Origin: Deltaproteobacteria bacterium
Lineage (GTDB): Bacteria; Desulfobacterota; Desulfuromonadia; Desulfuromonadales; Geothermobacteraceae
Direction of reading: 5' to 3'
DNA: 19,505 nt
Assembly (NCBI GenBank): GCA_003695205.1
Contig: RFIO01000061.1
Coordinates: 1 to 19,505, forward strand
Part shown: one piece after another, positions 1 to 7,176 of the stretch
How the letters are laid out: each line of letters begins with the position of its first letter
Numbering within the stretch: position 1 is the stretch's first letter
The notes under the pieces: generated by a model
The model's database searches: none
What the model was told of the DNA's origin: nothing
Seen by the model: only the letters and a program-made list of their open reading frames with translations
Made by a program: the position numbers and the translations under genes

Positions 1-136
1 CCAGGCAGAAATCCCGCAGGCAGCCTCCCACCAGCCAGCCGCGGGCTCCGGTCTCGCGCACGAGCTTCTGAAGTTGCCGGAATCCGGCCAGGTCGGCCAG
101 TCCCTCTTGCAGCCGCGCTTGAACAAAGGTATCCAT
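1..136 (-). CDS. tRNA nucleotidyltransferase / poly(A) polymerase family protein, N-terminal fragment
   Basis: Only the first 45 codons are in the window; the gene continues past base 1. The start is the ATG at 136, preceded by a GAGGG ribosome-binding site. A second ATG at 140 is in a different frame. The fragment contains WLVGGCLRDF near residues 34-43, which matches the GG[CT]xRD nucleotide-binding signature of class II nucleotidyltransferases (CCA-adding enzymes and bacterial poly(A) polymerases). The downstream catalytic DxD and the specificity regions are outside the window, so the two activities cannot be separated. A terminator and the aminotransferase gene lie just upstream in the same orientation, so the gene probably has its own promoter; a TACAAT -10-like hexamer at 183-188 is a weak candidate with no good -35. 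Confidence 0.75.
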   Translation of the reverse strand, partial: MDTFVQARLQEGLADLAGFRQLQKLVRETGARGWLVGGCLRDFCL

Positions 137-150
137 CCATCCCTCGCAGA

Positions 151-182
151 CAAAAGAAAAGGCCCGCATTGACGCGGGCCTT
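151..182 (-). terminator. Intrinsic terminator after the aminotransferase gene
   Basis: A perfect 9-bp inverted repeat (AAGGCCCGC at 159-167 and GCGGGCCTT at 174-182) has a 6-nt loop. On the minus strand it is followed by a T-rich tract (TTTTCTTTTG). It lies about 30 bases beyond the aminotransferase stop codon and upstream of the next gene, as expected for a rho-independent terminator. Confidence 0.9.
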
Positions 183-212
183 ATTGTACCAGAAAGGATC
201 GGGGACAAAGAG

Positions 213-1517
213 CTATTCGATGTCCTTGACCGCCTTGTAGATGGTTTCGAACAGTTCCGGGATGTCCTGCTCGGCAATACAGGAGAAGGCGACGCGCAGG
301 TCGGTGGACCCGATGCTGATTGTTCCGACACCATAGGCGTCCAGCAGGTGAACGCGCAGTTTCTCGGCATCGACGGTCTTCAACTTCAGGCACATGAAGT
401 AGCCGGAATTGAAGGGGTAGTAGCTGAAGGCATCGTCGAAGCGGCCGGTATCGAGCACTTCCTTGACCTTGAGCGCCCGCCCCTTCATTACCTCGTACTT
501 CTGCTGCTTCTGGGCCTCGAAGTCAGGAGACTGCAACGCCTTGACAACAAAAGTCTGGCTGGGGTGCGGGCAGTTGGAAATGGTGGCACGGATAATGCCC
601 ATCGTTTTCTTCTCAAGGGCGGTCAGAAGTTGCGCCTGCTCACCGGTGCCGCCACCGGCAAACGTGATGAAACCGGTGCGAAAGCCCCAGACATATTCCT
701 CCTTGGTGGCTCCGTCGAGCTTCACGGCCAGCACCCGGGGGTGCAGGTTGGCCAGACGCCCGAAAAGCGATTCGGTCAGGCTCTGCTCGTAAAAGAGACC
801 GAAGTAGGCATCGTCGGTGACGGCGACAACGTTGCAACCGGCTTCGGCAACCTCGCGAATGGCGGCAACGATCGCTTCACCCTCTGCTACCGTGGGGGTA
901 TAGCCGCTCGGATTGTTGGGGAAGTTGAGCAGCACGACCACCTTGCCCTTTTCGGCCGCGGCCTTTTTCAGTTCAGCCGCAAAAGCCTCGACATCGTAGC
1001 CGCCCTCGGGAGTGAAGGTGTTGTGCTTGCGGATGACTCCTCCCCGCCGCACGGCGAAGGTCAGATTGTAATTGCCCCACATCATGTCAGGCAGCACGAT
1101 TGCGTCGTCGGCATCAATAAACATGTCGGCGACAATCGACAGTCCATGAGTCAGGGCGTTGGTCACGATGGGGTTGCTGAAGGACTTGCCTTCAAGAGAA
1201 GGATTCTCCCGCAGCATCTTGTCACGCCAGAGCTGGCGCAGGTCTGCGCGGCCGGCAGGCGGAGCGTAGGGATAGATATCCTTCGGGTCGAATTCGGAAA
1301 GATGGTCCTGGATGCACTGCAGATACATGGGGCCGCCGTCCTCGGTGGCGATGCCGATGGTGGCGTTGAACCGGTGGGCCTTCTCCTTGGCCTCGGCCGA
1401 CTGGGTCAGGATGCCCTTGGGAAAGAAAAGATTCTTTCCGAGTTCAGACAGCATGGCGAGCACCTCCGGGCGCTCGGCTTCGATCATTGCGTTCAGTTCC
1501 TGGGCCAGGGGGTTCAT
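213..1517 (-). CDS. Class I/II (fold type I) PLP-dependent aminotransferase
   Basis: This 434-residue protein has the landmarks of the aspartate-aminotransferase superfamily. NFPNNPSG at 198-205 carries the PLP-contacting Asn, DDAYFG at 235-240 holds the Asp/Tyr pair that contacts the cofactor ring, K272 in GATKE is the probable Schiff-base lysine, R280 in WGFR contacts the phosphate, and R408 in TDLRVAF is the substrate-carboxylate arginine. The amino-acid substrate cannot be read from the sequence; an aspartate- or aromatic-type cytosolic transaminase is possible. The ATG at 1517 has an excellent AGGAGG ribosome-binding site. The gene has its own promoter-like sequence and a terminator, so it is probably monocistronic. 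It is slightly longer than typical AspC proteins (about 400 residues) because of an extended N-terminus. Confidence 0.9.
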   Translation of the reverse strand: MNPLAQELNAMIEAERPEVLAMLSELGKNLFFPKGILTQSAEAKEKAHRFNATIGIATEDGGPMYLQCIQDHLSEFDPKDIYPYAPPAGRADLRQLWRDKMLRENPSLEGKSFSNPIVTNALTHGLSIVADMFIDADDAIVLPDMMWGNYNLTFAVRRGGVIRKHNTFTPEGGYDVEAFAAELKKAAAEKGKVVVLLNFPNNPSGYTPTVAEGEAIVAAIREVAEAGCNVVAVTDDAYFGLFYEQSLTESLFGRLANLHPRVLAVKLDGATKEEYVWGFRTGFITFAGGGTGEQAQLLTALEKKTMGIIRATISNCPHPSQTFVVKALQSPDFEAQKQQKYEVMKGRALKVKEVLDTGRFDDAFSYYPFNSGYFMCLKLKTVDAEKLRVHLLDAYGVGTISIGSTDLRVAFSCIAEQDIPELFETIYKAVKDIE

Positions 1518-1556
1518 GTTTTCCTCCTGATAGGGTTTGGGCGGATCCGGGCGCTT

Positions 1557-1586
1557 ATTAAATCAGTCTTACGCTCGGGCTGTCAA
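1557..1586 (-). promoter_or_regulatory. Sigma-70-type promoter of the aminotransferase gene
   Basis: On the minus strand, a perfect TTGACA -35 box (1581-1586) is separated by 18 bases from TTTAAT (1557-1562), a 5/6 match to the -10 consensus. The predicted transcription start near 1550 gives a leader of about 33 bases that ends in the AGGAGG ribosome-binding site of the aminotransferase. Confidence 0.7.
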
Positions 1587-1606
1587 TCGTTCGAGAAGGT
1601 CGAAAA

Positions 1607-2527
1607 TCAGCTTTCCAGTTTTTCGAGCTGTTCGATGGCGGGCGCAAAATCCCCGTCGACCCGCAAGGCCTGCCGGAAGCAGTCGGCGGCTTCGGCACGG
1701 TTGTCCTGCCCAAGCAGGCAGAGCCCGCGCAGGTGGTAAAAGACGGGCATGTTCATGTTGCTGAGCAGTTCGCCCCTGCGCTCGATCATCGCAAGGCGGT
1801 CGAGGGCGCCCTCGTAATCCCTTTCCCCCCAGCAGGTTATCGCCTGACCCAGGGTTTCCAGGTCGTCCAGCAAAGGATACGGCGGCACATCCCAGGCATC
1901 AATTCGTTCAAGCTGCCGCTTCAGGGACGCCTCCCTCTCCGGGTCGTTCAGGTGATCGCAGACACTTTGCCAGAGTTGTCGGGCCAGGGGGTAGTCACCG
2001 AGGAAAAAGTTGACGCGAGCAAGGGCATCACAGGTGGCCGCGGTCTCGTCACCGAGGCTGCGGGCCCGGTTGAGACGGCCGAGAGCTTCGAGCAGGAGGT
2101 GCCTGCTGTTCGGCAGCTCGGCGAACTGAAACGCGAGATCGATCAGCGTGCGGCCGATCTGCGCCTGCAGGTCAGCCCTTTCGGGTTCGATCAGGGCGAG
2201 AATCTTCAGGCAGTTGAGCATGCGCCGCAGGTAGGGAGCGTCGACCTTTTTGGCGTTGAGCATGACCGCGTGCGCAGCCAGGTCGGCGACATAGTGCGGA
2301 AAGGCATCGGCAAGAAAGGCGGCCCAGACAGAAGCGTCAGGATGGTCAGGGTTCTGCCTCAGCCAGGAGTACACCCCTTCACCGATCTCGTGATCGGTCG
2401 GCCGGCCTGCGGTCGGTTGCAGCAATGGGACAGGCCGATCGGGGATGGGAACCGGCCGTTCTTCAGGGCCGGTCCTGACTGTCTGGGGAACTTCGGGCTG
2501 CCAGAAATGGAAAACTCCGGTTTCCAT
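1607..2527 (-). CDS. TPR-like helical repeat protein of unknown function
   Basis: The protein is 306 residues, mostly helical and without a signal peptide or membrane segment, so it is probably cytoplasmic. Residues 1-45 are proline-rich and low in helix. Residues about 65-210 look like helical hairpins. The clearest TPR-like unit is at 258-295 (PVFYHLRGLCLLGQDNRAEA followed by ADCFRQAL), with a second at about 228-250 around WGERDYEGALDRL. TPR proteins usually act as interaction scaffolds, and no partner can be named here. The ATG at 2527 has a GGTGGAG ribosome-binding site. The gene follows tRNA-Gln by about 80 bases that contain a long hairpin, so it may be transcribed by read-through from the tRNA promoter. 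Confidence 0.7.
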   Translation of the reverse strand: METGVFHFWQPEVPQTVRTGPEERPVPIPDRPVPLLQPTAGRPTDHEIGEGVYSWLRQNPDHPDASVWAAFLADAFPHYVADLAAHAVMLNAKKVDAPYLRRMLNCLKILALIEPERADLQAQIGRTLIDLAFQFAELPNSRHLLLEALGRLNRARSLGDETAATCDALARVNFFLGDYPLARQLWQSVCDHLNDPEREASLKRQLERIDAWDVPPYPLLDDLETLGQAITCWGERDYEGALDRLAMIERRGELLSNMNMPVFYHLRGLCLLGQDNRAEAADCFRQALRVDGDFAPAIEQLEKLES

Positions 2528-2544
2528 TTGCTACTCCACCGGCT

Positions 2545-2584
2545 GGATACGACAAGAGGCGGGCATGGCCCACCTCTCGTATCC
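2545..2584 (-). repeat. Long imperfect hairpin between tRNA-Gln and the TPR gene
   Basis: The arms GGATACGA (2545-2552) and TCGTATCC (2577-2584) pair perfectly. Inside them GAGGCGGGC (2556-2564) pairs with GCCCACCTC (2568-2576) through nine positions, one of which depends on a mismatch or G-U pair according to strand. The loop is 3 nt, and a CAA bulge sits on one arm. No T-tract follows on either strand, so this is not a standard intrinsic terminator. It could be a processing or stability element, or a 5'-leader structure of the TPR gene. Confidence 0.65.
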
Positions 2585-2608
2585 TGAACAGCAATGCTGT
2601 AGATTTTG

Positions 2609-2683
2609 TGGCTGGGGTGGGAGGATTCGAACCCCCGAATGGCGGAGTCAGAGTCCGCTGCCTTACCGCTTGGCGACACCCCA
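2609..2683 (-). tRNA. tRNA-Gln (anticodon CTG)
   Basis: The full cloverleaf can be folded by eye. The acceptor stem is TGGGGTG/CACCCCA, with the U1-A72 pair typical of tRNA-Gln. The D arm reads GCCAAGCGGTAAGGC. The anticodon arm is GCGGA-CTCTGAC-TCCGC with CTG at positions 34-36. The T arm contains GGTTCGAATCC. The discriminator is G and the 3' CCA is encoded. It decodes CAG. It has its own promoter just upstream. Confidence 0.95.
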
Positions 2684-2697
2684 AAAAGCGGAACCGT

Positions 2698-2726
2698 TAT
2701 TTACCAGACCTGCCTTGGCCGGTCAA
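2698..2726 (-). promoter_or_regulatory. Promoter of tRNA-Gln
   Basis: On the minus strand, TTGACC (2721-2726) and TAAATA (2698-2703) are separated by exactly 17 bases. The predicted start lies about 8 bases before the mature tRNA 5' end. The -35 box sits inside the inverted repeat at 2711-2730. Confidence 0.6.
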
Positions 2727-2736
2727 GGCATTTTTT
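2711..2736 (+). terminator. Terminator-like hairpin with T-tract on the plus strand
   Basis: TGCCTTG (2711-2717) and CAAGGCA (2724-2730) form a perfect 7-bp stem with a 6-nt loop, followed on the plus strand by TTTTTT (2731-2736). It has the form of an intrinsic terminator for plus-strand transcription, yet no plus-strand gene precedes it. On the minus strand it lies just past the GGDEF/EAL stop but lacks a T-tract. It could block antisense transcription into that gene or serve weakly for the minus-strand mRNA. Confidence 0.5.
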
Positions 2737-2742
2737 CCCTTT

Positions 2743-5631
2743 TCAGAGAATGGGACAAGGCCTGAGAAAGGACAGGATTTTTGCTGCCGGCACAGGCCGA
2801 CTGAACAGGAACCCCTGCCCCTGGTCGCAACCGGCGGCCTTGAGAAAACGATACTGTTCCTCGGTCTCGATTCCCTCGGCGATGACCTGAAGGTCGAGGC
2901 TGTGTGCCAGGGCGACAATTGCCTTGACGATGGCCTCGTCCTCGTTGTTCTGGCCGATGTCCTTGACAAAGGCACGGTCGATTTTAAGTGTCGTCAGGGG
3001 AAAGCGCTTGAGGTGCGCCAGCGACGAATACCCGGTGCCGAAATCATCCACCGCCAGGTGAACACCTTCGGCGGCAATGGAATCCATAACCCTGGTGGCT
3101 GCCGCGACGTCATGCATGATCATGCTTTCGGTAATCTCAAGCTCCAGGAGGCCCGGGTCCAGACCAGTTTCCCGCAGAACGCCGACAAGGTCTTCGAGCA
3201 GGTCCTCCTTGAGAAACTGCCGGGCCGAAATGTTGACGGTCATCCTCAGGGGCATGAAGCCGGCCTCAACCCAGGCGGCATTCTGGCGGCAGGCCTGACG
3301 CAGAACCCACTGCCCCATGGGAACGATCAGGCCGGTTTCCTCGGCCAGCGGGATGAAATCACCCGGAGAGATCATGCCCTTCTGCGGATGTTCCCAGCGC
3401 ACCAGGGCCTCAACACCGCGTGTCTGCCCGGTGAAAAGGTCAATTTGCGGCTGGTAATGCAGAACGAGCTGCTCTTCATCCAGTGCCTGGCGGAAGGAGG
3501 CCTCGAGCAGCAGCAGTTCCCGCGAACGGGCATTCATGTCCGACGTATAGAAGCGGTAACTGTTGCGCCCGGCCTTCTTCGCCCTGAACAGGGCCGTGTC
3601 CGCCGATTTGAGCATATCCTCTGGACTGCAGGCGTCGTCGGGGAAGATACTGATGCCGAGACTTCCGGTAACGAACAGCTGGCAATCGTTGATATCCAAC
3701 TGGGGTTCAAGGGCGCCAAGAACCTTGCCGGCGACCCTCTCCGCCTTTTCGGCACTGCCGATATTGTCCAGCAGAATAATGAACTCGTCGCCCCCGAGAC
3801 GGGCAATCACGTCGGAGTCTCGCAAGGTCTCCCTGAGCCGCCGGGCGACCTCGACCAGCACCAGGTCGCCGGTCCCATGCCCGAGGGAATCGTTGATATT
3901 CTTGAACCGGTCCAGGTCGAGCAGCAGAACCGCGAGTTTGCGCCCCGTCTCGGATGCCCGCTTCATCAGGCGCTTGAGCCGCACAAGGAACTGGCTGCGA
4001 TTGGGCAGCCCTGTCAGCAGGTCGTGCTGAATCAGGTAGTCGAGGCGGTTATCCTTTTCCTGCAGCTGTTCCTCGGTTTCGAACAGGTAGGTGATGTCAC
4101 GAAAGGTTTCGATAATCCCGGACATCTGCCCCATTTCGTCCCGCAACGGCGAGGCCTGTACTTCGTAGATGCGCTGGTTGCCGTCACTGTCCTGCCTGTT
4201 GTGGAGCACCGTCACCGCCTGCCCGGTCTTGCGCACCTCTTCCATTGGACAGGGGTGGTCCTCGCCCGAGCAGCTTACGGTGCGACCGAGATGAACTTCA
4301 TAGCAGCGAGGTTTTTCTCCGTGGACAGAAAAGAGTCGGCTGTCCCAACGTGCGGCCCTGTTCAGCAGTTGCACCCTGAAATCGAGATCGACGACCAGCA
4401 GCGGGTCACAGACGCCATCAACAACGGACTGCAAAAAGCTTCTTTCCCCCTGGAGCCTGTCCTTCTCCCCTTTCTGCCTGTGAATGTCATGCAAAGAACC
4501 AGTCAGGCGCCCGTGACGGTCGACCATCAGGTTGAGCAGCATCCAGAGCTGATGCTCGGAAGAGAACTGGAACAGAAATTCACCCTCGCCGCTGCCCTGC
4601 CCCTTCTTGCGCAGGTCCGAAACAATATCGCGCAAACGATCGCGCTGGGACTCGACGACAAAATCGTACAGGGACCTGCCGATGCCATCTGTCGTCTTCA
4701 GCCGGGAGGTTTTTTCCCAGGCCGGATTCAAAAAACTGATGCGGCTTTCCCCGTCGAGCTGGAACAGCACGTCACTGACCTGGTGCACGACCTGGCGGTA
4801 ACGCTCCTCACTGCTGGCCAGAGCTTCCTCGGCCAGGTGCCTTGAGGTTGTCTCCTGCAGAATCAGGATCCAATAACCCGGCTGATCATCCTCGGCCTGA
4901 AACCAGGTTGCCGACAGTTCGCCCCAGCCGTTGGACCCGTCAGAACGTACAAAGGATATTTCCCGGTGGAAGGAATCGTCGCAGGCACGCGCCTCCTGCA
5001 GCCTGGCGAGTATTTCAGCCTGGCGGTCGGGACGGAGCAATTCACTGAACTGCAACTGCATCAGCTGGACACGGCTGTAGCCGAAAATGTCGGCCATAGC
5101 CTGGTTGGCCTGGAGAAAATAGCCCTGTTCCAGCATCAGTCCCATGCCGACCGCGGCATGGTCGAACGTCTGCTGGAAGCGGGCGCGACTGTCCTGGAAG
5201 GCTCGTTGTGCGCGCTGATGTTCGGAAAGGTCTTGGGCGACAACCAGAAAGGCGCCGGCGTCATCCCAGTCGATGCGGGTCACGCGAATATCGGCGGGGA
5301 AGCGTTCGCCGTTGCGGCGCAGGTGTTCCCCCTCCTGAAAGGCCTCCCCTTCTTCTCCGGCGAGGCGGAAAAGCCGCTGCAGGGTGCGCCTTCTCAGCCC
5401 CGTGGCCTTGAGAAAGGTGGTCTCCTGCCACTCGCGCCGTTCAAGCCCGTAATGCCGGTCGGCAGCCCGGTTGGCGGCAAGCACACCCCCGCCTGATTCA
5501 AGCACCCAGCCTGGCTGCTGCAAAGCATCGAGAACCTGCTGTACGCGATGCAGAACGGGCGAGCGGCCGTCATCGGCAGGCGATCCGAGCTGAATCAGTT
5601 TGGCTTTGCGGGGTATGTCTTTCCTGGTCAT
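2743..5631 (-). CDS. Multi-PAS diguanylate cyclase/phosphodiesterase (PAS x4-GGDEF-EAL)
   Basis: This 962-residue cytosolic protein has no membrane segment. Four PAS-like sensor domains lie at about 27-138, 145-265, 272-388 and 396-515. A GGDEF domain follows at about 530-695, with an intact GGDEF signature at 613-617 and an RxxD inhibitory site (R604, D607) five residues before it. The EAL domain lies at about 705-955 and keeps the expected metal and catalytic residues: EAL 741-743, N800, E832, DD 862-863, K883, E919 and Q939. Both c-di-GMP synthesis and breakdown therefore look possible. PAS4 carries C443, C454 and C461 (CYE, SCSGEDHPCP), which may bind a ligand or respond to redox state. 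The start was placed at 5631. The frame stays open to 5787, but that would overlap gltX and give an N-terminus that does not look like a domain. The GGGAAG ribosome-binding site lies within an inverted repeat. Confidence 0.93.
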   Translation of the reverse strand: MTRKDIPRKAKLIQLGSPADDGRSPVLHRVQQVLDALQQPGWVLESGGGVLAANRAADRHYGLERREWQETTFLKATGLRRRTLQRLFRLAGEEGEAFQEGEHLRRNGERFPADIRVTRIDWDDAGAFLVVAQDLSEHQRAQRAFQDSRARFQQTFDHAAVGMGLMLEQGYFLQANQAMADIFGYSRVQLMQLQFSELLRPDRQAEILARLQEARACDDSFHREISFVRSDGSNGWGELSATWFQAEDDQPGYWILILQETTSRHLAEEALASSEERYRQVVHQVSDVLFQLDGESRISFLNPAWEKTSRLKTTDGIGRSLYDFVVESQRDRLRDIVSDLRKKGQGSGEGEFLFQFSSEHQLWMLLNLMVDRHGRLTGSLHDIHRQKGEKDRLQGERSFLQSVVDGVCDPLLVVDLDFRVQLLNRAARWDSRLFSVHGEKPRCYEVHLGRTVSCSGEDHPCPMEEVRKTGQAVTVLHNRQDSDGNQRIYEVQASPLRDEMGQMSGIIETFRDITYLFETEEQLQEKDNRLDYLIQHDLLTGLPNRSQFLVRLKRLMKRASETGRKLAVLLLDLDRFKNINDSLGHGTGDLVLVEVARRLRETLRDSDVIARLGGDEFIILLDNIGSAEKAERVAGKVLGALEPQLDINDCQLFVTGSLGISIFPDDACSPEDMLKSADTALFRAKKAGRNSYRFYTSDMNARSRELLLLEASFRQALDEEQLVLHYQPQIDLFTGQTRGVEALVRWEHPQKGMISPGDFIPLAEETGLIVPMGQWVLRQACRQNAAWVEAGFMPLRMTVNISARQFLKEDLLEDLVGVLRETGLDPGLLELEITESMIMHDVAAATRVMDSIAAEGVHLAVDDFGTGYSSLAHLKRFPLTTLKIDRAFVKDIGQNNEDEAIVKAIVALAHSLDLQVIAEGIETEEQYRFLKAAGCDQGQGFLFSRPVPAAKILSFLRPCPIL

Positions 5632-5634
5632 GGT

Positions 5635-5688
5635 CTTCCCGTCGACTTGGCGACCGAATCTGGCCGTCATCATCTTGTCGACGGGAAG
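5635..5688 (-). repeat. 12-bp perfect inverted repeat overlapping the ribosome-binding site of the GGDEF/EAL gene
   Basis: CTTCCCGTCGAC (5635-5646) and GTCGACGGGAAG (5677-5688) are exact inverted copies separated by 30 bases. In the minus-strand RNA the downstream arm contains the GGGAAG that would be the ribosome-binding site for the ATG at 5631, so pairing would hide it. The loop can form a small GGCC/GGTC stem. It could be a translational switch or, as DNA, a dyad operator. It does not match the c-di-GMP-I riboswitch pattern that I know. Confidence 0.6.
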
Positions 5689-5722
5689 CGCCTGTCCGTT
5701 AAGCGGAAAAGATGGTCCGGCC

Positions 5723-7120
5723 TCAGACCAGGCTTTCAAGAGCCCGATCAATGCGCGCCAGAACGCGGTCCCGACCGAGAATTTCAATCAGTTCGAACAG
5801 GTCAGGGCCGCCCCTGCTGCCGGTCATGGCCACGCGCAGCGGCTGGGCGGCCTTGCCGAAACCGAGCTCAAGCTCTTCGAGCAAACGTCCGAAAGCCTGC
5901 TTCAGCGGCGCGGCAGTAAATTCCGGTTCCCCGGCAAACAGTGCGCGCAGGCGTTCCAGGAGGTCTCTTTGCGCCCGGGTGAGCAGCTTCGCGCGGTCCT
6001 TCTCGTCATATTCGACCTGCTCAAGGTAGAAGAAACGGGCGCCATCGGCCAGTTCGACAATCGTACGCGCCCTCTCCTGCAGGGACCGGACAACGGCAAC
6101 CGGATCGGGGCCGGCTTTGACCGAAATGTTCTGCTCGGCCAGTTTTTCAACCATCAGCGCGGCAAGGCGCTTCGGATCGCCCGTCTTGATGTAATGGGCA
6201 TTGAGCCACAACAGTTTGTCAGGATTGAAAACACTGGCAGAGCGGCCAACCTGATCGAGGCTGAACAGGCTGACCAGTTCGTCCTTCGAAAAGATCTCCT
6301 GGTCGCCATGGGACCAGCCGAGGCGCACCAGGTAATTGACCAGGGCTTCGGGCAGATAGCCCTGGTCCCGGTAGGCCATAACCGAAGTCGCGCCGTGGCG
6401 CTTCGAAAGCCGCGTCTTGTCGCTGCCGAGAATCATCGGTACATGGGCGAATTGCGGCACCGGATAGCCAAGCGCCTGGTAGAGCTGAATCTGCCGGGGA
6501 GTGTTGTTGATATGATCATCCCCGCGCAGAACCAGGTTGATGCCCATGGTGGCGTCATCTATCACCACGACGAAATTGTAGGTCGGCGAGCCGTCCGTGC
6601 GGCGTATGATCAGGTCGTCGAGCTCATCGTTGGCGAAGCTGATCGGCCCCTTGATCAGATCGGTGAAGGCCGTTTCGCCCTCCTGAGGTGCCCGGAACCG
6701 CACCACATGGGGCCGTCCCTCTGGCTGGTCGGAGCGGTCGCGACAGGTGCCATCGTACTTGGGCTTGCGCTTTTCCAGCATAGCCTGCTGGCGCTTTTTC
6801 TCCAGCTCTTCCGGGGTGCAGTAGCAGCGGTAGGCTTTGCCCTCAGCGATCAGCTGGTCGATCTTTTCCTGATAGAGATCGAAGCGCTCGGTCTGGTAAT
6901 AGGGGCCCTCATCATAATCGAGCCCCAGCCATTCCATGGCCTGCAAGATCGCATCGACCGATTCCTGGCTGGAACGCTCGAGATCGGTGTCTTCGATGCG
7001 CAGCACAAAAGTTCCGCCCTCCCGGCGGGCAAGCAGGTAGTTGAACAGGGCGGTACGGGCCCCTCCGATATGCAGGTAACCGGTGGGGCTGGGGGCAAAG
7101 CGAACGCGTAGATTCGACAT
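5723..7120 (-). CDS. gltX: Glutamyl-tRNA synthetase
   Basis: This 465-residue cytosolic class I aminoacyl-tRNA synthetase attaches glutamate to tRNA-Glu, and in some bacteria also to tRNA-Gln. The N-terminus RFAPSPTGYLHIGGARTALF contains the HIGH-type motif HIGG at 17-20. The KMSKS-type loop is KTRLSKRHG at 235-243. RIEDTD at 41-46 and YNFVVVIDD at 181-189 are also typical. Zinc-type cysteines are C99, C101 and C126; the position of the fourth ligand (His in E. coli) is D128. The length is normal. The ATG at 7120 has a CAGGAG ribosome-binding site. A promoter and a leader hairpin lie immediately upstream. Whether the enzyme is discriminating or also charges tRNA-Gln cannot be read from the sequence. 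Confidence 0.98.
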   Translation of the reverse strand: MSNLRVRFAPSPTGYLHIGGARTALFNYLLARREGGTFVLRIEDTDLERSSQESVDAILQAMEWLGLDYDEGPYYQTERFDLYQEKIDQLIAEGKAYRCYCTPEELEKKRQQAMLEKRKPKYDGTCRDRSDQPEGRPHVVRFRAPQEGETAFTDLIKGPISFANDELDDLIIRRTDGSPTYNFVVVIDDATMGINLVLRGDDHINNTPRQIQLYQALGYPVPQFAHVPMILGSDKTRLSKRHGATSVMAYRDQGYLPEALVNYLVRLGWSHGDQEIFSKDELVSLFSLDQVGRSASVFNPDKLLWLNAHYIKTGDPKRLAALMVEKLAEQNISVKAGPDPVAVVRSLQERARTIVELADGARFFYLEQVEYDEKDRAKLLTRAQRDLLERLRALFAGEPEFTAAPLKQAFGRLLEELELGFGKAAQPLRVAMTGSRGGPDLFELIEILGRDRVLARIDRALESLV

Positions 7121-7143
7121 GGCGCGGACTCCTGGCAGGTAGT

Positions 7144-7165
7144 GACGCCGGCAGGGGCCGGCGTC
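7144..7165 (-). repeat. Leader hairpin of gltX
   Basis: GACGCCGGC (7144-7152) and GCCGGCGTC (7157-7165) form a perfect, very GC-rich 9-bp stem with a 4-nt loop. It starts about 5 bases after the predicted gltX transcription start and ends about 10 bases before the CAGGAG ribosome-binding site. There is no T-tract, so it is not a typical terminator. A role in mRNA stability or in translation control is possible. Confidence 0.6.
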
Positions 7166-7176
7166 CGGGTCGCGCC

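Noticed and set aside
348..1739. A 463-codon plus-strand frame opposite the aminotransferase
   Set aside because: It crosses the aminotransferase promoter and the end of the next gene and shows no family signature.
2608..4845. A 745-codon open frame on the plus strand opposite the GGDEF/EAL gene
   Set aside because: It is the antisense shadow of a GC-rich gene with clear domains on the minus strand. Its product has no recognisable domain and it runs over tRNA-Gln and its promoter.
5632..5722. A c-di-GMP riboswitch before the GGDEF/EAL gene
   Set aside because: The conserved c-di-GMP-I core sequences that I know are not present; only the inverted repeat supports a structure.
5706..5730. Possible terminator at the end of gltX (TGGTC/GACCA followed by TCTTTT)
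   Set aside because: The stem has only five pairs with an 8-nt loop and includes the stop codon, so it is too weak to call.
5632..5787. N-terminal extension of the GGDEF/EAL protein
   Set aside because: It overlaps the end of gltX by 65 bases and has no domain. Starts at 5673 and 5670 have no ribosome-binding site. The choice of 5631 remains tentative.
5600..7111. A 503-codon plus-strand frame opposite gltX
   Set aside because: gltX is unmistakable on the minus strand, and the frame has no domain and no convincing start signal.
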